Assembly (NCBI GenBank): GCA_963576475.1
Contig: OY754982.1
Coordinates: 4,367,201-4,431,200, forward strand
DNA from: Molanna angustata
Taxonomy: Eukaryota > Arthropoda > Insecta > Trichoptera > Molannidae
DNA length: 64,000 nt
Reading direction: 5' to 3'
The notes below the pieces were generated by a model. That model had not been told where the DNA came from. It searched no databases and saw only the letters and a program-made list of their open reading frames with translations. Positions 47,875 to 58,808 of the stretch are shown one piece after another. Both the position numbers and the translations under genes were made by a program. Each line of letters starts with the position of its first letter. Position 1 is the first letter of the stretch.

Positions 47875-48205
47875 CATACTCCTTCACCCTAGCCTTTGTC
47901 CCATTTACTTGGGGTCGGCTCTCCTAGGCCTCATCCTCCACTGTCCTCTGAACGAAATCTTGCCTTCTTGAGATCAGTGTTGTATACCCGATCTTCTGGG
48001 CTCCACCTCTATGTCCATCGTTCTTTTTTATCATAACCTGTGACACTAATAATGTGACCATACTATCTGTTCTCGGTCAGTTCACTGATTGGCGCAAATT
48101 AGAAATTGTGCAAATTAGAAGTGGATGTTCTTCACCCTGTCCAACCTTGTAACACCACCAGCCCATTTGAACATTCTCATCTCGTTGGCTGATTCATACT
48201 CCATT
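47875..48205 (-). repeat. Common LINE-like repeat in intron 1
   Basis: TAGCCTTTGTCCCATTTACT, TGGGGTCGGCTCTCCTAGGC and ACCCGATCTTCTGGGCTCCA form a word set I associate with an abundant lepidopteran LINE 3' region. No intact frame was seen. Confidence 0.45.
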
Positions 48206-48671
48206 TCGATATAAATTTGCCAAATGCCAAAAATGCCATATTAATTTATTTCTAGATAATAATCTCGTAATTAAAATGTAAAATGACAAAAGTATATTTT
48301 CTACTTCCTGTATCATGTTTTATGAAGGAAATTGAACATAATACAAAATTACCAAGATTATCATTGATAAATATATTTATATACATTTTATGAATGAAAT
48401 TGCAAAACCTGATATTAAATTATATTATAAACCATCAACAATTATTATTAATCTATTATATTATACCGTTTCCACCAATACATGACATGACACCTTTGAC
48501 ATGAATAATAATTTAAATTATTGAACAATTTAATTTTTTTATAGTATTACAATAAATTATAAATAAATTGCATTCTAAATGAATGGCGGTAATATAAAAA
48601 TAAATAATGCACACCGTCATGCTTTGTTCCCGACAGAGTATGCAGAGAATAATTTATATCACACAAATATA

Positions 48672-48862
48672 TTTAGATGGGTCGTTGGCAGAGCGGTTAG
48701 CACGCTGGGCTAGTAATCCAGTGGTCACGAGTTCGAATCCTGGCACAACTGATTTCGTTCACCTATAACACAAGCATTTATATGCTTGTTTTAGGGAGCG
48801 TAGGAAGATGTATATGTAATTGTTTAACAAAGACATATTCATTTTTGTTTTAGTAAAAAAAA
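48672..48862 (+). mobile_element. tRNA-Thr-like SINE in intron 1
   Basis: The head begins TGGGTCGTTGGCAGAGCGGT (box A), has an anticodon arm CTGGG-CTAGTAA-TCCAG whose loop carries AGT (Thr type), then GAGTTCGAATCCTGG (box B). The tail contains TTTCGTTCACCTATA, CACAAGCATTTATATGC and AGGGAGCGTAGGAAGATG. The same order is found reversed in four other copies in the window. The acceptor stem does not pair properly, so this is a SINE head and not a tRNA gene. Confidence 0.8.
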
Positions 48863-48998
48863 TGTTCTTACAGACAGTTGTGGCTTCATTAACAGTTATA
48901 TACAGTCTCATACATACTGGTTCCTTGAATATAGTACTTCAAAATATTTGGTAAAATGCCCTTGGAGAAATGAATATGATAGATACACCTATATTTGG

Positions 48999-49188
48999 GG
49001 GGCAAGTCTGGTTCGACCGGCGAAATCAAAACCCTAGTGATTACCCATATCATGGATATAATTATCGTATGGAGTTCTATGACATCTAAAGATATTGTAG
49101 AACTCCATATAATAATTAAATCCATGATATGGGTAATCACGAGGGTTTTGATTTCGCCGATTGAACCAGACTTGCCCCCTTGATGATT
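48999..49188. mobile_element. Palindromic MITE in intron 1
   Basis: Nearly the entire element is an inverted repeat: GGGGGCAAGTCTGGTTCGAC at the left and its near-complement ending AGACTTGCCCCC at the right, arms of about 90 bp around an AT-rich centre near 49090. Related copies: 8085-8448 (split by a SINE), 55992-56142 and the half-arm at 61440. No coding capacity. Confidence 0.85.
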
Positions 49189-49467
49189 TAATGTCTAGAT
49201 ATTTTGTTCTTCTTCGGTAGTTATCATAAGTCTCAGTGATAACACCGCAAAGACAAAAAAATCATTCATTTTAATATGTAGATGATTCAATACCATGAAA
49301 TACATAATATATATCAAATGCCAGGCATAGCAGTGTGGATGACTTCTTCTCCTTGGCACTTCTCATCCTCAGGCTGTATCTATATTCAGCGGTTCTGGGT
49401 ATCACTTTCTTGCAATCCGTTTCTTTGTAGGATCTTAGAGCAATCCAGGTGTTCTTTGGTATTCCCC

Positions 49468-49740
49468 TAGGTAGGCAAAGAGAGCCGAGCGCCACACACC
49501 TCTATTTTTGCACACATTCATGGTTTCCTTTACATCCATGCATTCCTATACATGCTCGTTAATTATTTAAGGTAATTGTTTCCTTTTTTTAAAAATATCA
49601 TATACACATGATCATGCCATTCCTTTCTGGGGCGCCCCCTACTATTCATTCCAACTCTTACACCCCTGTATATTTTTTTGGTCAGTCATTCATTGTACAT
49701 TCTTTCAATATGCCCAAACCACCCTCATGGTCCAGCTTCC
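49468..49740 (-). pseudogene. Degraded RTE-like LINE 3' fragment in intron 1
   Basis: Minus-strand remnant of the family best seen at 43305-44070: GTAGGCAAAGAGAGCCGAGC (3' end), CACACCTCTATTTTTGCACA, TCTGGGGCGCCCCCTACTAT and TATGCCCAAACCACC occur in the same order but with frame breaks. It ends about 80 bp before exon 2. Confidence 0.7.
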
Positions 49741-49815
49741 CTCGAAATAAACAAATATAGTCGCTCCGGCAAAAACTTAATTTAATTTATTGTTGATTGT
49801 GATAATTTATTTCAG

Positions 49816-49975
49816 GCTTGCTCAGACTCTGATGTGGTTGGAAAACTTCCATTGGATAGTCATTGAGGACTCGGAGAAGAAAACTTTGCTGGTGGAGAAT
49901 TTCCTACAGCAGAGTAAACTTCACTACACACATCTTGTGGCGAGGACGACTAAGAATAAAATATTAAAACCCACG
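49816..49975 (+). CDS. GlcAT-I: GlcAT-I exon 2: nucleotide-binding region
   Basis: The acceptor TTTATTTCAG precedes 49816, where one G completes Arg73. The exon encodes residues 74-126. The run FHWIVIEDSE (84-93) and the following LLVENFL and YTHLV match the corresponding B3GAT strand-helix-strand. Asp91 corresponds to human Asp113, which contacts the uracil/ribose of UDP. It ends KPT|GTAAAA in phase 0. The neighbouring intronic sequence holds a degraded RTE-like fragment about 80 bp upstream. Confidence 0.92.
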
Positions 49976-50164
49976 GTAAAAATATACATTGTTTTATTAA
50001 TTGTATTTTATTAAAAAAAATTATCAAATACATCACGCCGAAAATGAGCAGCTGGGTTCTAGTCCTCCTGCTTCAGAGCTGAGCATTACTCCTTTTACAG
50101 TTTTTTTATTTGATTAGGTACTTTTTTTTTCTCATTCATTTTGTCTAACTATAATAATTAACAC

Positions 50165-50345
50165 TTTCTTGCACCCTGCGCAAGTTGCTAGTTCATTGCC
50201 GTTTAGCAATTTCTTCTAACTAACCAGTGTTTCCAGCCCGGAGAAGCAATGTTTATGTGAGAAATGAATTTAAATAAATTTTTCCTCTGCTGGGGATCGA
50301 ACCCAGGACGTCTGCATAGAAACCAAGAACGGCTTCCCACTATTA
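50165..50345 (-). repeat. LINE/SINE 3' end plus tRNA-like T-arm in intron 2
   Basis: TTGCCGTTTAGCAATTTCTT is the shared 3' hairpin. CTGGGGATCGAACCCAGG at about 50289 is a T-arm-like palindrome, suggesting a tRNA-headed element on the minus strand. Confidence 0.5.
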
Positions 50346-50882
50346 TGTAAGCAATTATAAATAAAATAATATTCATGGACGTGGTCCCACTATTTCAGGT
50401 TTGGCACTGTTTGCCAACTAATTAGCACTACTGGAAATAAATAATTTAATAATGTTAAGGAGATCATTGTGTTTATTTATTTATTATTTAATAAATAACT
50501 AAAACTAATAGTGTTACTTGAGTTATTTTAACCTATCACTATTGGTTTAGTAAAACCACCTAGTTTTAAAATATTTTTAACTACTGTACAATTTTCCTAT
50601 AGGATGTAGAAAATGCTGCTTTTTCTACCCTATATCCAGAAGTTCCTTTATTTTATTCCTAGGGAGACCTATGGCAGGCCTCTCGCCCCCACCTTGTGCT
50701 AAATCCATTTCGGATTGTTTTATCTACCAGTTCCTTGTATTGGTGGTCTTTTGGAACATTTGTGTCCCATGGAACAGCCTACTCCACATAAATAACTCTT
50801 TTCAATGAAAGAGAGTAGGTATATTGTCAAGTCAGGTCTGTGAGATGAAATGCAGATTTCGTTTGAAGGGATTAATTTATAT

Positions 50883-51135
50883 ACATACCTACTTACCATC
50901 ACGCCATGTCCCTCATGGGGTAGGCAGAGCCACTTACTTCTATCTTGACATACATTCATCGCCTCGTCAACATTCATACATCGTCTTGTACATTTTTGTC
51001 TGTTGTTCATGCTTCTAACATTTCCGTCTTTCAAAATACCATTCAAATGGACGTGCCATCCCTTCCTTGGGTGGCCCCGACCTCTCATTCCATTTTCTTT
51101 GTCAGGCGTTCTTCATTCATCCTCCCCATTAATTA
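50883..51135 (-). pseudogene. RTE-like LINE 3' fragment in intron 2
   Basis: Minus strand. Contains the family 3' end CATCACGCCATGTCCCTCAT next to an ATAC tail, and encodes RGHPRKGWHVHLNGILKDG and NVRSMNNRQKCTRRCMNVDE, matching the C-terminal tail of the pol frames at 9108 and 43305. It breaks off at the RLTKK region near 51110. Confidence 0.75.
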
Positions 51136-51504
51136 CTTAATTTCTTTTTATGATCCGTAATGTCAGATTTCTGGATGTGATGGTAAAGTGAAATGAGTGC
51201 CAGATTAGTGAGATTGTACCTTATTTATTAAGTTTATATAACACTGCTTTAACTAGGAACCCATTAATTTTGACTGCAGCATATTGTTCACATTTATCTA
51301 CATTGTTGTATATTATTAATTTAATAATAAGCACAAACAATACATTTTAATATAATTCATTGAATCAGTGGGTGTTTGAACTCTTGATAAAGTGTTATCA
51401 CATTTTTATACCCTATTTCCAGCGACGATTAAACTTTTTTGCCTCACGGTGCATTAAGAAAGGGGGATCCTCTATGTAAAAAAATATGTGAATGGAATAT
51501 TTTC

Positions 51505-51632
51505 TTAATTGCATATACCTAAACATTGGATTTTTTTCCCTGTCAGGAGTCAAATGGTTTTTTTTTATAGAAATATCATTTGACTCCCGACAGAGAAAAA
51601 ATCCAATGTTTGCTTATATGCAATTAAAAAAA
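51505..51632. repeat. Palindrome with about 55-bp arms in intron 2
   Basis: TTGCATATACCTAAACATTG with GATTTTTTTCCCTGTCAGGA faces CATTTGACTCCCGACAGAGA with AAAATCCAATGTTTGC. Half of the same family lies at 45344-45420. Confidence 0.82.
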
Positions 51633-51774
51633 ATATTCGATTTAGATACACATTGGTACAAGTAGGTAAACAAGACAAAAATGAAATGATTTCTGGCGCA
51701 GTTCAGGGGTGACATCTGTGTGAGACACCGTCACCACATTTACAAGGACTGTTGCTTTCGTTGTTTACAAATAA

Positions 51775-52050
51775 ACCAATTTCTCAATAGATGGCGTAAC
51801 AAAAAGGTTTCTTAGTTTCTTCATAGATGGCAATAGTAATAATGTATTATTTTCAGGTGAATTGTTACACAGTATTCAAATGTATAGAACTTTCAAAAAT
51901 TACATTGATAAGGGAAAAGAAGGCATAATTGCGAACGTTGCACATGCGCATAAAGTGATAAACCAGCCAATGACAGGTCGTAAGCTCCGTAGGTGCCTTG
52001 AGTTCCTGGTTTTTCTATAATATCCCAACTTCGTCTCTATTGATATGATA
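51775..52050. mobile_element. MITE family C copy in intron 2
   Basis: TCTCAATAGATGGCGTAAC at the left and CTTCGTCTCTATTGATATG at the right are near-complementary ends. The interior holds GCATAATTGCGAACGTTGC and GTAGGTGCCTTGAGTTCCTG, shared with the copies at 37785 and 45030. Confidence 0.65.
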
Positions 52051-52737
52051 AATACGAGTATTCAAAATGAGTGAGTTATGGCTCTCAAGTCGCTATCAAA
52101 ATTTCCATCGATAAAATCATTGATAAGAAATTACCTAAATTAATTAAAATATAAAGTCTATGGCAAACAAATAAGTTTCGAGTTTGTTTTATTTGCACAT
52201 TTTTGTATTTAGTTTAAACACGTCAATGTGAATTCATTGTTTGGGCTGTGGACAGCACAAAATTTTGTTGTATGTCATCAACGCAAAACTGTCAAAGTTA
52301 CTATATAAAATTGCTCTCCATGTGTTGCACAGTAGTGTAGAGTTAAAAAAAATCTGGGTTTGGCAGACACTCATAAATTGAGAGTGCTTTCTCATATATC
52401 ATATCATATTTTAACTGTCATATAATATTCAATTTAAAAAATATATGCATATAATTGTTGTTCCTATTATTTTATCACAAACATATACAAATAAACACTT
52501 ATTTTATTTTTTACATAGATGTGTTTGTGAATGTTATTAAGTTTTTAATTGCTCCTTTGTACTTGTTTTAACTGATAAGGCACAATAAACTACTTTAATT
52601 GGTATTCGGAGCACATGGGATGAGGTTTATGTGAAAATATACTGGTTTGGGAATTCGACAATATGTAGTATGATATATTTTATGTGGTCAGCTGATTGAA
52701 AGGAATTTGTAAAACTATTTCCATTGAGTTGAGACAA

Positions 52738-52890
52738 AGAAGCTGCCAGTTTCTAATCGGGAATTTTCAAAACCCATTTCGTGTTACTATGATGTTATTC
52801 TTCTTCTCAAAGAATCTGTCTGTTTCTAATCAGGAATTTTCAAAACCCATTTCTTGTTATTACTATGTTATCCTTCTTCTCAAAAAATGA
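52738..52890. repeat. Tandem duplication of about 76 bp in intron 2
   Basis: CAGTTTCTAATCGGGAATTT...AAAACCCATTTCGTG...TTATTCTTCTTCTCAAA is repeated once with a few substitutions. Confidence 0.85.
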
Positions 52891-53227
52891 TACAATACCA
52901 AATGAATAGTTATTGAAAAATTTATTTGTTTATATTATTTACGAGCAGCAAGTGCATAAAGCAGGGTAAAATTTCAACTAGTTTGGGAAAATCAGCCATA
53001 ACATCACTGATCTATAAATTTACTTACTCATATTCTGCCAATTTTTCGCTTAATGTTTATTCCTTAGTTGTTTGTAAAAAAAATGCAGTTCAACAATTTA
53101 CTTCCCCCTTTACACACGGCGCAAGAAAGTGTTTACAATATGTGCTACATCTGTAGTTGTTATTGTCTATATCTCACATTGAAAAAAAATGACAATTTTA
53201 TGATTCAGATGTAACCTGTCAAGTATA

Positions 53228-53395
53228 GTGAATATGTATATACCATTACACTGTGTCCTTAGTAGGGTAGACAAATAGAATCCTACACCACAAATTTCTA
53301 TCCTGACAAACTTCCATTGCCTCTTGTACATACATCCATATACACTTCTTTCAATATCAACATATTTCCATCTTTCAACTTTTTACTATAATTGT
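53228..53395 (-). pseudogene. Old RTE-like LINE 3' fragment
   Basis: ACCATTACACTGTGTCCTTA, GGGTAGACAAATAGAATCC and TTCTATCCTGACAAACTTCC are diverged versions of the family 3' region at 9110 and 24166. No open frame. Confidence 0.5.
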
Positions 53396-53635
53396 TGGTC
53401 ATATTTAATTTCTTTCTTAATTGTATAGAATTTAGTATTGCACTTTTTTTAATATCTTATGGTGAATTAATTCTAAAAATGTTCTAGCATTGCCTTGACC
53501 TTGACTTCAAGAAATTGTCTTCTCTCCCTATACAGTCAGTCTTGTCCAATTGGTCAGTTACATTGCTCTGATATAGTGCATCAATCTCAAGATGGCACCA
53601 GGTCTACCACTACTTTGCCTTCCTTCAAGACAGAT

Positions 53636-53765
53636 GTCTAAGGGGCGAATTTATAAATCATACTTAGAATTTGCTCAATGCTCAGCAAGACAAAATGTAT
53701 ACATTTTGGTGTGCTAAGCATTGACTTAAGTACTGAGAATGTTTTATAAATACAGCCCTGATACT
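53636..53765. repeat. Palindromic MITE-like repeat in intron 2
   Basis: AGGGGCGAATTTATAAATCA with TTGCTCAATGCTCAGCA at the left mirrors TGCTAAGCATTGACTTAAGT with TTTTATAAATACAGCCCTG at the right. Confidence 0.65.
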
Positions 53766-54469
53766 TTTTTCAGAGTACGGTCATCATCGTTCCGGCAAAC
53801 TTGTTCAACGTTACTGAATTTTTACTAATTGGACTACATTAGATTCAATATTTGTTGCCCCTACCTCGGGATTATACCGTATTCTCCATGCCCACCCTTA
53901 TTGGCTGGGGCCGATGATTTTCTTCAGTACTTTAACAATTTTTCTCCATCAAAACATACTTTACCAGAACTTGCTTGTGTTAAGATACTGATCCACAGAC
54001 ATAAGAAATTTATGACACATTTAAATATGACATTTTTCTAGTTATCTACCTTGATATGAACACAATAATTGCCATACATACGCACACCTCATAAAATTTC
54101 CATGTAGATTGGTTACATAGTTATTTGTTTGACACACGTTTTCCTACTTATATAAAACTATCAATTTGTTATGTGCATTATTTCATGTAATTTATGTGCA
54201 TATTTATATTTTACTACTGTTTCCTTTTCATTTAACGTTTGAATTGTTATCAAACATTATATAATTTTACTACTTTGCATAATATTAATTATACACATCA
54301 GCTTTTACTACAAACATCCAGTTTACAGAAATATTTCTTTCAGATGCTATTATATATTTTCAAATAACTCAATTATGGAGAACATTATTTTTTTAGCGGA
54401 TTATTTAATCTGTGTATTGGAAAGTCCATTGCTTGTTTAGTTAAATTATGACTGGTCTTAAAATTTACC

Positions 54470-55205
54470 AACTTATAAATTGATGATACATGGATGTGGC
54501 AAAAGACGCACGAAAGTAGAATAAATGCTGCAGAAATCAGATCACTGAGAAGAGTATGTAATATGATAGAATAAAAAATGAGAACATAAGGAGAGGATAC
54601 AAGATAAAGAGGGATATTGTAAGTAAAATGATTTGTAGATTAAATAAACACCTATGCACAATGAATTTAGCAGACATGTAGATTCTGCCTAGACGAACAT
54701 GAAACTCCGCTACACCTGCTCAAGGACTGTGGAACACTGATGCAAATAAGAGCCAGAATATTTGGCACTCACATCTCTGATGAAATACAAATCAGAAAAG
54801 CCAACCCGCTGAAGATCTTAAGATTCATTTGAGAGATCGGACTATGGGAAGACCTCTAGAAGCCAATCATTCACAATGAGCTAATATCAAGCTGACGTGA
54901 AGAAGCCGCTAGAAGGATTTATAAAAAAAAAAGTAAAATGATAGTAAATGCTTTGAGGTGGTTTGGACATATTAAAAGAATGAGTGACCAAAAAAATATA
55001 CATGAGTGTAAGAGGTGGAGTGAATAGCAGGAGTCGCCCCATATTTTGAAAGAAGGATTCATAAGATGGCTGAACAATCGATGAGTATGTATTAGATGTA
55101 TAGGAAGCCGGGAATGTGTATAAAAATAGAGGAGTATGGCGCTCGGTTCTCTCGGCTTACCCCGTACAGGACATGGTGTGATGGTATGTTTGTATGTATA
55201 AATTT
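54470..55205 (+). pseudogene. RTE-like LINE 3' fragment split by another LINE piece
   Basis: Plus-strand copy of the window's commonest LINE: TGGATGTGGCAAAAGACGCA, ATAAATGCTGCAGAAATCAG, then after an interruption TTGAGGTGGTTTGGACATAT and the 3' end GCGCTCGGTTCTCTCGGCTT...GTGATGGTATG with an ATGT tail. Several indels break the frame. Residues 54633-54931 are a nested insertion. Confidence 0.75.
54633..54931 (+). mobile_element. Nested 3'-end fragment of a different non-LTR element
   Basis: Flanked by an 11-bp direct repeat AGTAAAATGAT (54622-54632 and 54932-54942) and ending in an A-run, so it is a retrotransposed insertion. One frame reads CRFCLDEHETPLHLLKDCG, a CxxC...HxxxxC zinc-knuckle tail of the kind found at the C-terminus of RNase H-bearing LINE pol proteins. 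It is 299 bp and 5'-truncated. Confidence 0.8.
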
Positions 55206-55991
55206 TTGGTAACAGAATATTTAAAAAAACAACGATTTCTCTATAAGGAAACTGGATGTTTTTTGTTGATACTTAAGACTTGATATTTTAAATTTTTTTT
55301 TGCAACCTCAGAATAAATCATTATTAATTTATAATTACGTGTAGTTTAATTCATAGTATTTAATCTTCAAATGTATTTTATAATTAATTTTTTAATGCTA
55401 CATTATCCTATCTTTTATAATAATATACAAGTTGCAGTTTTTTTGTGTATAATATTATTTTCACTTTTCAAAGATATTCCATTTATTGTTTTAATAGTTG
55501 ATTCTTCTTTATCTGATATTTTCTAAGTCTCAAATGTATTGGTATTGCCAATTTATGAAGTATTTTATTTTTGAGCAGATTTTAGCAATGTCAAATTGCA
55601 TCATTTGTGATGTTTTCGACACGCCAAGTTGTAAATTGTGCTGAATTACAGCCAATTGGCATTTTATGAATTTATACTATGTAATACCAACGCCCTTGAG
55701 GTGAGATATTCACGAAAACTGCGCTATATAAATAATCCATCATTATTTTTTGTGTTAATTTGATTTTTACTTGTTAAACATTAACTACTTTTGAAAATTC
55801 AACATTCATGTTTGTTTTTGAATTTCCAATGATATACAATGGAAAGTCTCCTGTTTTTTTTTTTTTTTTGTAAATCAATATTAATTATTGCTTATGCAAG
55901 TTTGCATTAATTCAGCAAAAAAATATTTTATTTTGTTTTGAATGGCTGGTTAATATTTTTCCTAAGATTTTATCATTACTGATGTAATGGA

Positions 55992-56142
55992 ATTCATGGG
56001 AGCAAGTCCAGTCAAATGATGGAATCAAAACCCTTCTATAATATCTTAAGATATTATAGAACTCCATAAGATAATTTTATCCATGATATGGGTTATTATG
56101 AGGGTTTTGATTCCATCGCTTGACTGGACTAGCCCTCCAGAA
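55992..56142. mobile_element. Palindromic MITE in intron 2
   Basis: GGGAGCAAGTCCAGTCAAAT at the left is complementary to CTTGACTGGACTAGCCCTCC at the right. The arms also hold AATCAAAACCC / GGGTTTTGATT and meet at an AATATCTTAAGATATT centre. Same family as 48999-49188, more diverged. Confidence 0.75.
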
Positions 56143-56929
56143 ATGTCAAATTTATTTTTATAAATAAATTGTCTATAGGTACCTTACTAGTTTTTAAATA
56201 TATTCAGCTAATTCGAGCATTTTCCGTAGTCTTATTAAACAGTGTCCCTCTTTGTGGTATATTATTAATTAAATTGTATTAATTTTGCTTGAGCATTTCT
56301 GGTTTGTTAATTTATCTCTATGTATTTCTGGCCCCCTATTTCACCAAGGTTCCTCATTGCAAAAATCATATATTTAACATCTCTCAAAAATTGACACATG
56401 ACAAAACTATATGAGCGCAATATTATTGTCTCACAGATTTGTTTTATTATATTTCATAAACATTTGTGTGAGGTGGAGATAGCTCAGAATTGTGATTGCG
56501 TATTATGATATCCTCGTGTGGAAAGGAGATGACGTTAGAAATGTATTTAAGTACAATTGACATTTTTTTTGCTATGATGTATAAACCATAATATATTATA
56601 GAAAAAGAAACATGTAGGTACTTACAAGGACACACTTTTCAATTTTCCTTCATGTTGAAATGTCAGATTGTTTACATTCATACTGCCAATGTCAAACACA
56701 TAATGTAAATAAACTTTTTTTTTGTTTACTGGCAATTCACCCTAAAGAGAGTGCTTTTTGCCTTAGTGAAAATATCATACATAATTTGGTTTAATTTGTT
56801 GAAATTAATTTAATTAAAGCTGGATGTTTTTTTACTTTAAGAAGTTAAGTAATATGTTTGTTAGTTTAAAATTTTGACATTATATATGACATATTGACTG
56901 GGGATATGCAAGTTAATGTGACGAGATTA

Positions 56930-57110
56930 AAATAAAATAAATTGTTGGAAGATGTACGGTTGAAGCAATTGAAAAATAAATGGTCAATAGTCTCCTCCTC
57001 CTGACCACACTCACAAACTGGACTGTTAATTACATTGATTTTGCAAAGGTGGGAAGCAACAAGACAATGGCCGATTCACATACGTGTAATACAATATATG
57101 TCCCCCCTAG
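56930..57110 (-). pseudogene. Jockey-like LINE C-terminal fragment
   Basis: On the minus strand the frame reads IGHCLVASHLCKINVINSP then VCECGQEEETIDHLF, a LINE C-terminal Cys-rich segment; one in-frame TGA lies just before it. About 0.8 kb upstream of exon 3. Confidence 0.7.
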
Positions 57111-57898
57111 AGAGTCTCGTTTTATACAGCAAACAAATTCAAATACAGAACATACATAATCCATTGTGAAACGACATACCTAAAATGGTACCAAAATAAT
57201 TACACTAAGTTTGTATGAATTACAAAATCGTACAATTTTAATGAAATATCAAATGAATATAGCTGGACACAGTTTTAAAATGCATTGTCACCGGTAATAT
57301 ACAATTTCTGAATATTTCGGAGCTCTGACTGGTCGAAAAAATAGTTGCAAAGTTCCAGTACGGAGAGACAGGTGAAGTTCAATAAAAGTGTGTAAAAATA
57401 AAAATAACGATAATCTTGTTGTACAATTTTTACAATTTGTTTATTATTACATAAAATTATGGTAATATTGAAGCTCTTTTAAATTTCTATCACTAACCAC
57501 TTTCCTCAGGGATTGTCGTAAATACGCAATCAGGCAACTAATGACCACCAATCACACAGGTGAGGTGAGACGGCACTTATATGAGAATTTATTTGTAGAC
57601 CGTTTCCTTTAAATTATATCCGTAACTTTATCAAAAGTCAACTGTCATCAGGTGTAGTACTGCACATTCTCGACTCGAAGATTAGAGCTCCGAATGGGTT
57701 TTCACTTGATATTTGATTTGATGTACTTTGGTGAAAGCAGCCGTTGGCCCATTTCTCTATTTGATTGTTTATTTTGCTTGACGTACTACTAGTATTTTTG
57801 TTTATTTTTGAATTTCATCTCATGGCTCATCATCACCCCCTTGTGTGTCCCTCCTCTCTCTCCCTCCCGTGCTTGTATGATGTGTGATATAACTAAAG
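57111..57898. other. End of GlcAT-I intron 2, no element recognised
   Basis: No repeat match was noticed. A CT-rich tract (CTCCTCTCTCTCCCTCCCG) ends about 30 bases before the exon 3 acceptor and probably serves as its pyrimidine tract. Confidence 0.55.
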
Positions 57899-58045
57899 GA
57901 AGCACATTGGATGAAGGCACGCGGCGTGGAACAGAGGAACGCAGGACTGGACTGGCTCAGGAAGAACATCGGGCAGGACCAGCTCAACGGGGTAGTCTTC
58001 TTCATGGACGATGACAACACTTACGCCCTCAAGATATTCGACGAG
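57899..58045 (+). CDS. GlcAT-I: GlcAT-I exon 3: RGVEQRN and DDD metal motif
   Basis: Encodes residues 127-175. The frame EAHWMKARGVEQRNAGLDW joins exon 2 in phase 0, so the exon starts 12 bases before the internal ATG at 57911, at an AAAG|GAAG acceptor. The acceptor has a CT-rich tract about 30-60 bases upstream rather than directly beside the AG. Arg134 and Arg139 match the two UDP-GlcA-contacting arginines of human GlcAT-I. The FFMDDDNTY segment carries the DXD-type Mn2+ and UDP-binding motif (Asp163-165). The donor is GAG|GTGAGG. The loop before DDD is about nine residues shorter than in human B3GAT3. Confidence 0.93.
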
Positions 58046-58224
58046 GTGAGGACATTTGATTTATTATTGTTTGTAAAGTTGAAACGGTTATTCGTTTCGA
58101 AATGATTGCTAAATATTTAAAATGGATGTTGGCATATCTGTTGCTGGTTTATGCACTCCTATGCCTGTCAATTAATATCATTGAATCTTTGGTGATAGAG
58201 CATGGAAAGGTTTTAATTTATTTA

Positions 58225-58365
58225 TTTAACATTTGACAGCATACGACCGATCATGACGTATTCTGTGGAAACGCGAGCAGACACTGTACGAACCAAAGTC
58301 CTCCTGAGGGCAATGGAAATGAAGGTTCTAAGATCAATCACTGGAATAAATTCTCGTATGTTAAG
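58225..58365 (+). pseudogene. RTE-like LINE fragment in intron 3
   Basis: The plus frame IMTYSVETRADTVRTKVLLR then AMEMKVLRSITGI matches the conserved Y..ET...T....R....EMK.LR block that follows the RT domain in RTE-type LINEs. Compare TYASETWTWQ...EMRSLRR at 43305-44070. No intact element. Confidence 0.6.
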
Positions 58366-58580
58366 TTGCAAGTGTCCTGGGAAGTTTTATTTGAAATGTC
58401 TTCAGACTCTCTCAAGTAGGTCAATATCCTTAGTAAAACAAGGACTCCATATCTGGGAATCACATGGATCTTGATTCAAGATCTTAAATATTCATATTTC
58501 ATATGAGAAGATAATTTAAATTTTGTTTTTATCATACAGTACATGTAACACAATTGATTAAACAAACCGATTTTTTTCAG

Positions 58581-58808
58581 ATGAGAAAAGTGAAGAAGGT
58601 GGGAGTGTGGCCGGTCGGTCTGGTTGGCGGCGTGATGGTTGAACGTCCCCTGGTCAGTCCCGATGGTCACAAGATCCTCGGATTCAACAGTGTATGGAGA
58701 CCGGAGAGACCGTTCCCAATAGACATGGCAGCCTTCGCAATCCACCTCCGACTCATTGTCAACAATCCCAAAGCTGTCTTCACGCATAAAGTAGAGTCGG
58801 GATATCAG
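58581..58808 (+). CDS. GlcAT-I: GlcAT-I exon 4: acceptor-binding half
   Basis: Encodes residues 176-251 after a strong acceptor (TTTTTTTCAG). VWPVGLVGG (184-192) and GFNSVW...RPFPIDMAAFA are hallmark GlcAT blocks. It ends HKVESGYQ with donor CAG|GTATTA at 58809. The last 24 coding bases plus the next seven intronic bases are the founding unit of the 31-bp array that fills the start of intron 4. Read-through past the first donor meets TAA at 58818, so only the first donor yields the full protein. Confidence 0.93.

Noticed and set aside
57808..58014. Separate plus-strand protein overlapping exon 3
   Set aside because: Wrong frame; the GlcAT-I frame (RGVEQRN, DDDNTY) explains the region.
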